From: CAYJBH01 sp964370605
Lineage (GTDB): Bacteria > Bacillota > Clostridia > Oscillospirales > Ruminococcaceae
Assembly: GCA_964370605.1 (NCBI GenBank)
Contig: CAYJJX010000011.1
Span: 13,079 to 77,078, forward strand
Reading direction: 5' to 3'
DNA: 64,000 nucleotides
Every line of letters starts with the position of its first letter. Within the stretch, counting starts at the first letter, position 1. Under the pieces are notes generated by a model. It was not told where the DNA came from and did no database searches. It saw only the letters and a program-made list of their open reading frames with translations. A program made the position numbers and the translations under genes. Shown here piece by piece: positions 42,601 through 52,000 of this stretch.

Positions 42601-43874
42601 TTTATCCTGTCCTCCGTCGTTGTGTTGTCGAAAAATGATACTTGTTGAAAGTCCTCTCGAGAGTTGTCACCATCGGTCAAAAAGTGTACCACCGAGGGAG
42701 ATGCGATACTTTTCAGTCCCTGCATCCCCTTGCCGGAACAGGTGATGAAATACTGGGCACGTTTTAACACAATCCCCATCTTTTTTAGGTTATCAAAACC
42801 AAGTGAAGAATGTCGGCGCGCCATCATGATTCTGCGTGCACTGCGCACACCTATGCCGGGCACTCGCAGGAGCGTGTAATAATCGGCGCGGTTTATCTCG
42901 ACCGGAAAGAGATGCAGGTTATTTACCGCCCAGTTACATTTTGGATCGAGCAATGGGTTGAACTCCTGATGTTCGTCGTCCAAGATTTCATTGGCTTCAA
43001 AGCCATAGAACCGAAGTAGCCAGTCTGCTTGATAGAGCCGATGTTCACGAAGTAGTGGTGGCTTTGTATCGACCGACGGGAGATTTCCTCCTGTGTTGAC
43101 AGGAATGTATGCCGAAAAGAAAACTCTTTTCAACGAAAACTTTTTGTATAATGCCGAAGTTAATCTCAATATCTGATAGTCGCTGTCGTCGGTAGCACCG
43201 ACAATCATCTGGGTACTCTGCCCTGCCGGCGCAAACTTTGGTGCAGAGCGATAACGCACCATGTCGGTGCTGTTTTGAGCGATTCCGCCGGCTATACGTT
43301 TCATCGGAGTTATAATACTGTCGCGCCTTTTTTGAGGGGCAAGTCGTTTAAGACTGTTTTCAGACGGTAATTCAATGTTTATGCTTATACGGTCGGTCAA
43401 TGTGGCGAGCTTATCTAGTAATATGCTGTCGGCGTTCGGGATCGCCTTTACGTGGATATATCCGTTGAACCGAAATTCATATCGCAGAATTTCAAGCGTC
43501 AGTATCATCTGTTCCACTGTGTAGTCGGGGTTTCGTACCACGCCGGAACTTAAAAATAAACCTTCAATGTAGTTTCTGCGGTAAAACTCAAAGGTCAACT
43601 CGGCGAGTTCACGGGGCAAAAAGGTAGCACGCTTTGTGTCGTTGCTCCGCCTATTTATGCAGTATTCACAGTCATAAATACACACGTTACTCTGCAAAAC
43701 TTTCAGAAGTGACACACAGCGTCCATCCGGTGTAAATGAGTGACAGATTCCACATGCCGCGGCATTGCCAATGCCGACACCGGAACCTTTGCGATCGACA
43801 CCGCTGGAGGTACATGCAACGTCATACTTGGCGGCATCGGACAGGATACTTAACTTTTCAAACATATTATCCAT
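42579..43874 (-). CDS. Radical SAM protein, putative DNA modification/repair (TIGR03916 type)
   Basis: 431 residues. The radical SAM cluster motif is C-x3-C-x2-C in CIYDCEYCINRR, preceded by a conserved CGICHSFTPDGRCVSLLK region. The TIM-barrel body ends near residue 310. A helix-hairpin-helix DNA-binding motif follows at LLRVPGIGVRSARRIMMAR. The combination predicts a SAM-radical enzyme acting on DNA. The downstream overlapping partner is the standard companion gene. The substrate lesion is unknown; it is not a photoproduct lyase by sequence, though SplB is a distant relative. It has its own promoter with an inverted repeat. Confidence 0.88.
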   Translation of the reverse strand: MDNMFEKLSILSDAAKYDVACTSSGVDRKGSGVGIGNAAACGICHSFTPDGRCVSLLKVLQSNVCIYDCEYCINRRSNDTKRATFLPRELAELTFEFYRRNYIEGLFLSSGVVRNPDYTVEQMILTLEILRYEFRFNGYIHVKAIPNADSILLDKLATLTDRISINIELPSENSLKRLAPQKRRDSIITPMKRIAGGIAQNSTDMVRYRSAPKFAPAGQSTQMIVGATDDSDYQILRLTSALYKKFSLKRVFFSAYIPVNTGGNLPSVDTKPPLLREHRLYQADWLLRFYGFEANEILDDEHQEFNPLLDPKCNWAVNNLHLFPVEINRADYYTLLRVPGIGVRSARRIMMARRHSSLGFDNLKKMGIVLKRAQYFITCSGKGMQGLKSIASPSVVHFLTDGDNSREDFQQVSFFDNTTTEDRIKCLSGQM

Positions 43875-43901
43875 GCTGCTTTTCCCAATTTTATCTACTT
43901 G

Positions 43902-43964
43902 ATATATGAATTATAACATACACAGTGAAACAAATCAAGATAAAAGTTCATATAATTCATATAT
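43902..43964. repeat. Perfect 14-bp inverted repeat around the repair-gene promoter
   Basis: ATATATGAATTATA (43902-43915) and its exact reverse complement TATAATTCATATAT (43951-43964) are separated by 35 bases. The left arm contains the minus-strand -10 box. It may be an operator or chance in AT-rich DNA. Confidence 0.6.
43910..43938 (-). promoter_or_regulatory. Sigma-A promoter of the DNA repair pair
   Basis: On the minus strand TTGATT (43938-43933) and TATAAT (43915-43910), 17 bases apart, about 36 bases before the radical SAM start. No LexA box of the GAAC-N4-GTTC kind was seen. Confidence 0.75.
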
Positions 43965-44027
43965 TTTGCAAATATTAACTGAACTTAAATCGCGATACAT
44001 ATTTTGTAGTAAATAACAAAATTTCTC

Positions 44028-44056
44028 TTTCAATTTTTATGTATGTATAGTATAAT
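44028..44056 (+). promoter_or_regulatory. Possible sigma-A promoter of the URO-D-like gene
   Basis: TATAAT (44051-44056) is perfect; TTTCAA (44028-44033), 17 bases upstream, is a weak -35. About 90 bases of leader follow, with AAGAAAGGA before the ATG. The rest of the 271-base gap is AT-rich with no other gene. Confidence 0.45.
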
Positions 44057-44145
44057 CTATCCATGATACAATTTTTCGGAATATACATTATTGCTAGACA
44101 TACAAATAACATAAGGTACATTTAAAGAAAGGATAGGATATCACC

Positions 44146-45219
44146 ATGACCGGAAAAGAGAGAGTAACGGCAATTTTGAAACATCAACCTGTGGACCGAA
44201 TCGGTGTATTTGAGCATTTTTGGGAGGACACCTATAAAGAGTGGCGCAAACAGGGTCACATAGGCGAACAGGAGAATTTTTCGGAACATTTTGATTTTGA
44301 CATTAACAGTTGTGGCGGAATCAATATGACAGCAAGGTATGATTTTGAACCGGAGGTAGTGGCAGAGGATGAAGACACTATCACCTATTTTGACGGGAAC
44401 GGAGCGACACTACGACGCCATAAATTTCACGATACCACACCGGAGCACATTGACTACAAGGTCAAAGACCGCGCCATGTGGGAAGAGTATATTCTCCCCT
44501 ACCTGACCTTTAATCGTGACAGGATTAACTTCGAGTCGTATCGTGAGTCAAAAGCGCAGGCGCTGAAGAATGAAAAGTTTTTCGTGTTTTCTTTTGCGAA
44601 TGTATTCGAGCTTTCACATGGTGTTTGCGGTCATGAGAACATGTTGATGAACATGGTGTGGGATCCCGATTGGATTGCCGATATGATGATGCACTTTGTC
44701 GACCTTTTTATCGAACATCAAAAAGTATTGTTTGAAGAAGAAGGATTGCCGGACGGAATTTGGTACTATGAAGACCTTGGTTACAAAGGCAGTCCTTTCA
44801 TGTCCCCACAGATGTACCGCGAAATAGTGATGCCGGCACACAAAAAATATAATGAATTTGTAAAATCGCTCGGACTGCCGATCATAATGCACTCATGTGG
44901 ATTTGTCGAGCCGTTGCTCCCCGATATCATCAAGACCGGAATAGATTGCTTACAGGTTATCGAGGTGAAAGCCGGCATGGATCTTTTGAAGTTACATAAA
45001 ATGTACGGCGACAAGATTTCTTTTATGGGCGGCATTGATGTGCGCTGTATGTACGAGAATGACCATGCCAAGATAGATGCCGAGCTGGAGTCTAAAATCC
45101 CGACGGTAAAGCAGGGGTACAACTTCTTTTTACACAGTGACCACTCGATACCCAAGACGGTCGAGTATGATACTTATAAATATTTCATGAAAAAAGGTCT
45201 GGAGTTAGGCAAATATTAA
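44146..45219 (+). CDS. Uroporphyrinogen decarboxylase-like (URO-D family) protein, possible methyltransferase
   Basis: 357 residues with the URO-D TIM-barrel fold. The opening MTGKERVTAILKHQPVDRIGV is typical of the MtaA/CmuA-like branch rather than true HemE. The zinc motif His-x-Cys appears in IIMHSCGFVEP, and a later cysteine is in GGIDVRCMY. The PKTVEYD-like end (DHSIPKTVEYDTYKYF) is also typical. Such proteins move methyl groups between corrinoid proteins and thiols. No corrinoid protein, activase or haem gene is nearby, so the substrate is unknown. It probably has its own promoter and lies 74 bases before the channel gene. Confidence 0.85.
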   Translation: MTGKERVTAILKHQPVDRIGVFEHFWEDTYKEWRKQGHIGEQENFSEHFDFDINSCGGINMTARYDFEPEVVAEDEDTITYFDGNGATLRRHKFHDTTPEHIDYKVKDRAMWEEYILPYLTFNRDRINFESYRESKAQALKNEKFFVFSFANVFELSHGVCGHENMLMNMVWDPDWIADMMMHFVDLFIEHQKVLFEEEGLPDGIWYYEDLGYKGSPFMSPQMYREIVMPAHKKYNEFVKSLGLPIIMHSCGFVEPLLPDIIKTGIDCLQVIEVKAGMDLLKLHKMYGDKISFMGGIDVRCMYENDHAKIDAELESKIPTVKQGYNFFLHSDHSIPKTVEYDTYKYFMKKGLELGKY

Positions 45220-45293
45220 GAGGCGTAATAGCTTTAAACGAATTAAATGAATGGAAGATCATTTAATCATAAGTGTATTTTTGGAGAGAAGAT

Positions 45294-47144
45294 ATGTATA
45301 AAGCAAGTTTTAAAGAAAAAATGAAGTATCAATTTGACAATGTGATGTCAAAAGGAACCGGCGCACTGGTTGGCATTTTGTTTATCATTACCGCCATAGT
45401 CGTTATTGTTGCCGGATTTGTGGGTTTCTTGCTCGGCGGAGGTGATGTTCGCTCCAACATCTGGCTCAGCATCATGCACACCATCGATGCCGGAACCATC
45501 AGCGGAACCGATACCTCAAATCCCGGCTTTATTATTTTAATGTCGCTCGTGACACTTTGCGGATTGTTTGTCACAAGTATTCTCATCGGTATTATAACCA
45601 CCGGCTTCGAGGAGCGCTTCAATGCCCTGAAAAAGGGCAACAGTAAGGTGATCGAACAAAACCATACCGTCATTCTCGGATTCAATGACAATGTATACAC
45701 TATAATTTCCGAGCTGGTCGAAGCAAATCTCAACCATAAAAACAGCTGTGTCGTTGTGCTTGCACCGGAGGATAAAGAGTTGATGGAATCCTCCATTCAA
45801 GAGCAGATACAAGACCTGAAGACAACACGTGTAATCTGCCGCACCGGCAATATTACCGATGTGCACATGCTAAAACAGTGTTCGGTCGAGCGTTGCCGTT
45901 CTGTCATCATAAATGAAAGCCGTGATTTTATAACCACCAAGGCGATACTGACCCTCAACAACTATTTCAGCACAACTCCGAATGAAAATGGTGCACACAT
46001 TGTTGCTACGGTAAGCGACGGCAAGAATTATGAGGCGGCAGAGATTGCAGGTGAAGGCAATGTTGAACTTATCTTGGTTCAAGATGCGGTTTCACGGATT
46101 ATCGCACAGACCTGTCGACAGTCCGGATTATCGAATGTTTTGATTGAGCTTTTTGATTATAGTGGAAACGAGCTGTACTTTGAAAACTTCCCGCATCTTG
46201 CAGGCAGGAAGTTCAGCGAGGTGGTAAATCTTTTTGAATACTCCGTTGTATTCGGTTTCAAAAGAGGCGATGAAATATTCTTGAATCCCAATAAAGGCAT
46301 TGTTCTTGAGCAAGAAGACAAACTGCTTCTATTGACAGAAGATGACGGTTTCGCAAAACCGCGTGATGCAGCTCCTGACCTATCATATGTCAAAAATGTT
46401 ATGGCAGAAGATACCGAAGTGCCTCATCCGGAGAATATATTGATTCTTGGCACAAATAATAAGCTGGAAAAGATTTTGACCGAACTCGATAATTATTTTG
46501 ATAAAGGATCAAAAATTGTAATTGCCGACAGTGAATTTGCCGAAGACATCGAAGCGATGGCGGCAACTCTTAAAAACACCGCTGTTGAAGTAGAACGTTG
46601 TGACACTACAGACCGCGCCTCGCTCAATAGATTGTTGAAAAACGATTTTAATCATGTGCTTCTTTTGAGCGACGACAGCTGTGATACCGAGACATCGGAT
46701 GCCATTATACTGCTGAAACTTATACATCTTCGTGATATCAGTCAGAAGTCGGGTAAATTCTTTAACATAACCAGTGAAATGAAAAATACAACCAATCAAA
46801 AACTTGCAAAGGTTGCAAAGGTGAATGACTTGATTATTGGTTCTAATATCGTAAATCTCATTCTCACACAGATTTCAGAGAATCGTGATCTTTCCACAGT
46901 TTTCAAGGAAATCCTACACCCGTATGGTAGCGAGATATATATGCGCCGTGCCTCACAATATGTGAAGCTTGGTACTGAGGTGGATTTCTATGCGATATCC
47001 GAGATTGCAACACAACATAACGAGATTGCAATCGGATACAAAAAACAAGACGACAACAGTTTTGAGATAGTCAATAGCCCCCAAAAGTCCAAAAAAGTCA
47101 AATTTGGCAAAGATGATTATATCGTAGTGCTTGCCTCTGATTAA
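45294..47144 (+). CDS. CASTOR/POLLUX-like ion channel with RCK (TrkA-N) domains
   Basis: 616 residues. The N-terminal part has two to three membrane helices (about 22-46 and 80-105) with a pore-loop-like stretch SIMHTIDAGTISG between them. The following VILGFNDNVYTIISEL begins a nucleotide-binding RCK/TrkA-N domain, and a second one starts near ILILGTNNKLEKIL. This order matches bacterial relatives of the plant nuclear channels CASTOR, POLLUX and DMI1. Cation conduction, with potassium or calcium as candidates, is inference. ATG 45294 follows TTTGGAGAG with 6 bases spacing. A terminator lies 17 bases after the stop. Confidence 0.85.
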   Translation: MYKASFKEKMKYQFDNVMSKGTGALVGILFIITAIVVIVAGFVGFLLGGGDVRSNIWLSIMHTIDAGTISGTDTSNPGFIILMSLVTLCGLFVTSILIGIITTGFEERFNALKKGNSKVIEQNHTVILGFNDNVYTIISELVEANLNHKNSCVVVLAPEDKELMESSIQEQIQDLKTTRVICRTGNITDVHMLKQCSVERCRSVIINESRDFITTKAILTLNNYFSTTPNENGAHIVATVSDGKNYEAAEIAGEGNVELILVQDAVSRIIAQTCRQSGLSNVLIELFDYSGNELYFENFPHLAGRKFSEVVNLFEYSVVFGFKRGDEIFLNPNKGIVLEQEDKLLLLTEDDGFAKPRDAAPDLSYVKNVMAEDTEVPHPENILILGTNNKLEKILTELDNYFDKGSKIVIADSEFAEDIEAMAATLKNTAVEVERCDTTDRASLNRLLKNDFNHVLLLSDDSCDTETSDAIILLKLIHLRDISQKSGKFFNITSEMKNTTNQKLAKVAKVNDLIIGSNIVNLILTQISENRDLSTVFKEILHPYGSEIYMRRASQYVKLGTEVDFYAISEIATQHNEIAIGYKKQDDNSFEIVNSPQKSKKVKFGKDDYIVVLASD

Positions 47145-47160
47145 TGTAGTTATTAAAATG

Positions 47161-47206
47161 AACACCCCCACAAAATTGCAAAGTGCAGTTTGTGAGGGGT
47201 GTTTTA
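47161..47206. terminator. Bidirectional terminator between channel and CaCA genes
   Basis: AACACCCC-c-ACAAA (from 47161) pairs with TTTGTGAGGGGTGTT (47189-47203) with one bulge, then TTTATT on plus. On minus the stem is followed by CATTTTAAT, weaker but possible. Confidence 0.8.
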
Positions 47207-47223
47207 TTGAGTTGATTAGCATT

Positions 47224-48189
47224 TTAGCCGCCAAGATAAACGGTTGCGGCCGCAAGATAACCTATGTAAAGCAGTATTAGTAGCACTCCTTGAAGTCGAT
47301 AAAAGCGCTTGAAAAAAAGAACCGGCACGATGGCAAGGGCGATGAGAAAGAATGTCATCGGTATATCATAGCGAATCGAGGTCGATGGAACGGCAATGCT
47401 CCCGCCCGAGATTACTGAACATATCGGAAGAATCAAACATATATCGATTATGTTTGCTCCGATAACGTTGCCGACCGAGAGACTGTACTCTTTTTTTACA
47501 GCCGCTGTTATGGCTGTGATCAGTTCCGGAAGAGAGGTTCCGACTGCAATGACAGTCACGCCGATTACCGCCTCTGATACGCCGAGATAGCGCGCGAGTA
47601 TGCTACCGTTTTCAACCAAAAGTGTTGCACCATAGATTATTCCGCCACATCCGACAACGAAAAACAGTATATTTTTTGCAATCTCCCCTATGTACGGTTT
47701 GGGACGATGCTCTTCGAAGAGTTTATCTCCTGTCGAGGCGGAATACTTTATTCCGGTATAGAAAAAAAGACCTACCAAAGCCACTAAAGGCAAGCTTTCA
47801 AAGGTTGTTAGCACTCCGTCAAGCGACAAAAGAAACAATAACACTGTGGCAGCAATCATCATGATGGAATTTATTGTAAAGGTGTTTTTCTTTACAATTC
47901 CGGCATAGGTCAACATCGATACCGAAAGTCCGACACCGATGTTCGCCATGACCGAACCAACGGCGTTGCCTGCCGCCATTTCGATGCTGCCGTGATATGT
48001 AGCGAGCGCCGAGACCATCATCTCAGGGAGCGTCGTGGCTAGGCTGACAACCGTTGCCCCTACGATGATACGCGGGATTCCGGTCACAAGACTTACCCAT
48101 CGAGCCGCGTCTACAAAAAGGTCACCGCCCTTGACAATAATGACTATGCCAAGAGCGAAGAGAATTATTGGTGTAATAGAGTCAAACAT
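47224..48189 (-). CDS. Calcium/sodium antiporter (CaCA, YrbG type)
   Basis: 321 residues with ten membrane helices in two inverted halves. The two alpha-repeats are GATVVSLATTLPEMMVS (about 43-59) and GVTVIAVGTSLPELITA (about 204-220), with the ion-binding glutamates after Pro. Acidic loops connect the halves. It exchanges Ca2+ for Na+ or H+. The cytosolic loop is short, as in bacterial YrbG. It is the last gene after RND and ydcF, with 31 bases between ydcF and this start, and faces a channel gene across a terminator. Confidence 0.93.
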   Translation of the reverse strand: MFDSITPIILFALGIVIIVKGGDLFVDAARWVSLVTGIPRIIVGATVVSLATTLPEMMVSALATYHGSIEMAAGNAVGSVMANIGVGLSVSMLTYAGIVKKNTFTINSIMMIAATVLLFLLSLDGVLTTFESLPLVALVGLFFYTGIKYSASTGDKLFEEHRPKPYIGEIAKNILFFVVGCGGIIYGATLLVENGSILARYLGVSEAVIGVTVIAVGTSLPELITAITAAVKKEYSLSVGNVIGANIIDICLILPICSVISGGSIAVPSTSIRYDIPMTFFLIALAIVPVLFFKRFYRLQGVLLILLYIGYLAAATVYLGG

Positions 48190-48220
48190 GTATTATCAGT
48201 ACCTTTCTGAAAACAGACTT

Positions 48221-48967
48221 CTATTTTTTGAAAATCCATAACCGAAGTATAGCGGCGAGTTCTCGACTGTATGCCGACAGTACCATAGATTTTGGTAAAG
48301 GCGAAGGTGCAAAGCCGACTTTTTCGATTCCATGCATTTTAGCGTATGCAGAGGATCGATAGCAGTGAAAATGGTTTGTGGTTATCAGTATACCGTGCGA
48401 TAGGTCGACACCATTTTGCTTAAAGAGTAATAATGCGTTTTTTATGTTTGTGTAGGTGTCGGGAGAGTCGGGATCGGTGAGCACATTTTGTTTTGGTACA
48501 CCAACTTTTATGAGATATCGTTCCATTGCGACCGCCTCGGGAATTATTTCGTTTTTTCCCTGTGAACCGGTAACACAAAGTGTTACATCCTCATGTTTGT
48601 TATAGAAATCGACTGCACTGTCTAACCTACGCTTGAGCGTTTCGGACACATTGATTCCATTGAGGCCCGCGCCGAGGACAATTATTGCTTTTTCTGATCC
48701 TGTTGCGACATTGAAAGGCAACCTTGATACTACGAACATCATGATGACATAAAGTGCAAATCCAATCCAAAATAGTACAGCAAGCAAAAATCCGATACCG
48801 TGTGAACAGTAGGCGTTAACCATATCAAATAAAATGGCATAGCCTATTGCAAGTGTTGTAAGAATATAAATAATCACGGTGCCGAAATTCAGGTTAGAGC
48901 GTCGGTAAAGAACCACACTGTTGCTAACCAGAAGCAAGGCTATTACTATAATAATTATTCTAATCAT
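48221..48967 (-). CDS. YdcF/ElyC/SanA family (DUF218) membrane protein
   Basis: 248 residues: three to four N-terminal helices (about 2-88) and an extracytoplasmic DUF218 domain. The domain shows AIIVLGAGLNG, CVTGSQGKNEIIPEA, the DPDSPDTYTN motif and TNHFHCYRSSAYAK. Family members affect envelope polysaccharide metabolism, but the enzyme activity is not established. It lies between the RND exporter (36-base gap) and the antiporter, and is likely cotranscribed with both. Confidence 0.88.
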   Translation of the reverse strand: MIRIIIIVIALLLVSNSVVLYRRSNLNFGTVIIYILTTLAIGYAILFDMVNAYCSHGIGFLLAVLFWIGFALYVIMMFVVSRLPFNVATGSEKAIIVLGAGLNGINVSETLKRRLDSAVDFYNKHEDVTLCVTGSQGKNEIIPEAVAMERYLIKVGVPKQNVLTDPDSPDTYTNIKNALLLFKQNGVDLSHGILITTNHFHCYRSSAYAKMHGIEKVGFAPSPLPKSMVLSAYSRELAAILRLWIFKK

Positions 48968-49003
48968 ATCAATTTTATACTGATTATTTCAGCAAAACTC
49001 AAA

Positions 49004-52000
49004 TTATACTCCATCAAGATCCAATTTCTTTATTTTACGACGATTGAAAATGTCGTACAGCGCCGGTATGAGCAAGAGCGTTAACACGGTGGAATATGAG
49101 AGTCCACCGATGGTCACAATCGCCATACCTTGACTCATCTCAGCGCCCAGACCAACACCCATAGCCATGGTGCTCATGGCGAAGATAGTGGTGAGTGCGG
49201 TCATGAATATCGGGCGAATTCTGTCCCGTCCGGTTCGCAGTATTGCATCGCGCTTCTCCATTCCCTCTTCACGGAGATGGTTAACGTAATCAACAAATAC
49301 GATACCGTTGTTGACAACGACTCCGGAAAGCACAAGGAAACCGACCATAGAGGTGACCGACAAGGTTTGTCCGGTTAAAAGAAGTGCCAGAAGACCGCCG
49401 GTAAAGGCAAGAGGTATGGTGAAAATTACGATAAACGGTGACAAAAGGCTTTGGAACTGAGCCACCATAATAAGATAAATAAAAACTATGGCTAGCGCTA
49501 GCATCAAAACGAGATCCGACATAGTATCGATGATAGTCTCGTTTTCTCCGCTGACCTCGATGACATAGCCTTGTGGCAGTTCATAGTCCGCCATCAATTC
49601 GTCTATCTCTCGACCAACTATGCTAACATTGTATCCTTCGGCGATAGTTATTGACACGTTTTTGGTGCGAGACTGATCGTCACGGGAGATGCTCTCCGGG
49701 CTTTTTGCGTTTGATATGGAGGCAACTTCAGAAAGCAGGACATCACGTTCCTCCTCTTCCCCGTCGTCATTTTCAACCATTTTGGTTGCCACAACTATGT
49801 CGTCTAATGTATCTGTAGTGGTGAATACTGATGGGATAATTATAGCCGACATGTCGTTGTCGCCAAAAGTCAGCGTGGTGGAAGTGGTTTCTTCAATTAA
49901 TGAATCGTTGACTATTTGGAATATCTGCGCGATGGTGAGTGAGTATTCCGCCGCCTTGGAAGGATCGACCGTTACGCGCAGTTCATCCTCCTGTTGACCG
50001 CTTCCGTCCGATATTTCCTCTATACCCTCAATATCTGATAATGTGTTTTTGATGTCGGTTGCAACCTGTTGCAGCGTGTCGAGATCATTTCCCTTGACGG
50101 CGATGGTGATGCCATCTCCACTTAGTGCACTCATGTCCATATTGCTTTCGGTGATGGTGAGGTATTCCTCAAATCCGGGCGTCAAGTCGCGGATTTGAGG
50201 TGTAACTTCAGTGCCGGTGATACCGGAATCTTCATCCAGTACGACGTTGAATGATATAGAGTTACTTCCACCGCCAAAACCCATCATTGCGGTGGAGGCA
50301 CTTCCTCCATTATATGAGACGCTGACCGTAGTTACCCCTTCGATAGATCGAACCGAGGCTGCAATTTCTTCTGCCTTTTCGATAAGCACTTCTTTTTCTG
50401 TGTCGTCCTCCATTGCAAGCGTCATCTGCATCTGGGTGGATGACATGGAGGGGAACAGCTCCAGCGGCATGTTTATAAGGCTAAGCATAGTACCGACAAA
50501 TAATCCGGCAGATAAAAGAATAACGATGTATTTGTGCCGCAGGTTGAAACGAAGCACTTTTTCATATACATTGACAAAGGCGTCGAATAGCTTGTGTTCT
50601 TTTTGAACATTGGAACGAAGCATTGAAGATGCCATGGCGGGAACGACAGTCATGGCAACTAAAAGACTGGAAAAAAGTGAGTATGCAATAGTAAGTCCCA
50701 TGTCCTGAAACAGCTGGCGTGAGATACCGTCGGTAAACACTATAGGCAGGAACACGCAAACAGTGGTTAAGGTCGAGGCGAAAATAGCACCGCCGACCTG
50801 TGAAGCACCGGCAACAGCCGCCTTGGCACGGCTGTATCCCTCTTTGCGAAGTCGATAGATATTTTCAATTGCAACGATACTGTTATCCACCAACATTCCG
50901 ACACCGAGTGCAAGTCCTGAAAGTGAGATGATGTTAAGTGTAACATCGGTGAAATACATCAAAACGATGCTGAGAAGCAGACTGAGTGGGATAGAGAGTC
51001 CGATAATGAAGGTGGGGCGGATATCCTTTAGGAACACAAGAAGAAGGATGAGTGCGATAATACCGCCGTAGATAAGGTTGCTCATTACACTATCGATGAC
51101 AAGATCAATATAGATCCCCTGATCCATCAGCATGTCGATATGCAGAGCGGTATCGAGTTCCATAGCCTCGGCAATCGCACTGTTCACATCGTCCGAAACT
51201 TCTGATGTAGAGGCAATGCTGGATTTTTGAATAGATATAATAATAGCAGAGTTGCCGTTCACACGAATATAACTGTCGTCGCTGTTGTCGGAAATCACGA
51301 TGTCAGCAACGTCTTTTAGATATATCGGATCAACCCCTTCAAGCCCCATGTCGAGAAGTAGTAGGTTTTTTACCGAATCAAGATCAGAGAACTGTTCCCC
51401 TACCTTGACGGTTAGCTCTCCATCGGTACCGGTGACATATCCGGCCGGCATCGAGAAGTTTTGAGCCATTAATATTCCGGAAAGTGCCTCCTGCGATACC
51501 AATTGATCTATGTTGGCACTTTTCAGAGCTTCATCTCTTGCCGTCTCGAACTCGTTTAGTCCTTGATCAATTTCGTCTTGCAGTGCACGAAGTTCCGTTT
51601 CGGTCACAGTGAGTTCCGAGGTGGTAGCCATCTTTCCCGATTCCATCTCAATATAGGCAGCCTCCAACTCGGCAACAGAGGAGTTGAGCTGCGAGATGAT
51701 GACATCCGAGGCGGCAATGTCCTGTTTTAACCCCTCGATCTCATTTTTTAGATTGTTAACTTCGGTTGAGACGACATTAGCATCGGCCGTTGTGATTAGC
51801 GATGAAACGATTCCGAGCTGTGAAAGTTGAGAGTTGAGTGCGGCAAGCGAGGTCTGCATCGTTGCAATCAGCTGGGTTGCAGTCATTGCGCCTGCCGATG
51901 GATCACTTTTTATAAGGGTGTCAATGGTAGTATACATCAAAAACTCGTTCGGTTGTGATGTAGGGTCGGGCGGTCCGGCAGAAGGTCCCATGACACTCAA

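Noticed and set aside
45220..45293. Hairpin ATTAAATG/CATTTAAT as a terminator before the channel gene
   Set aside because: The stem is AT-only and no T run follows directly, so it is too weak to call.
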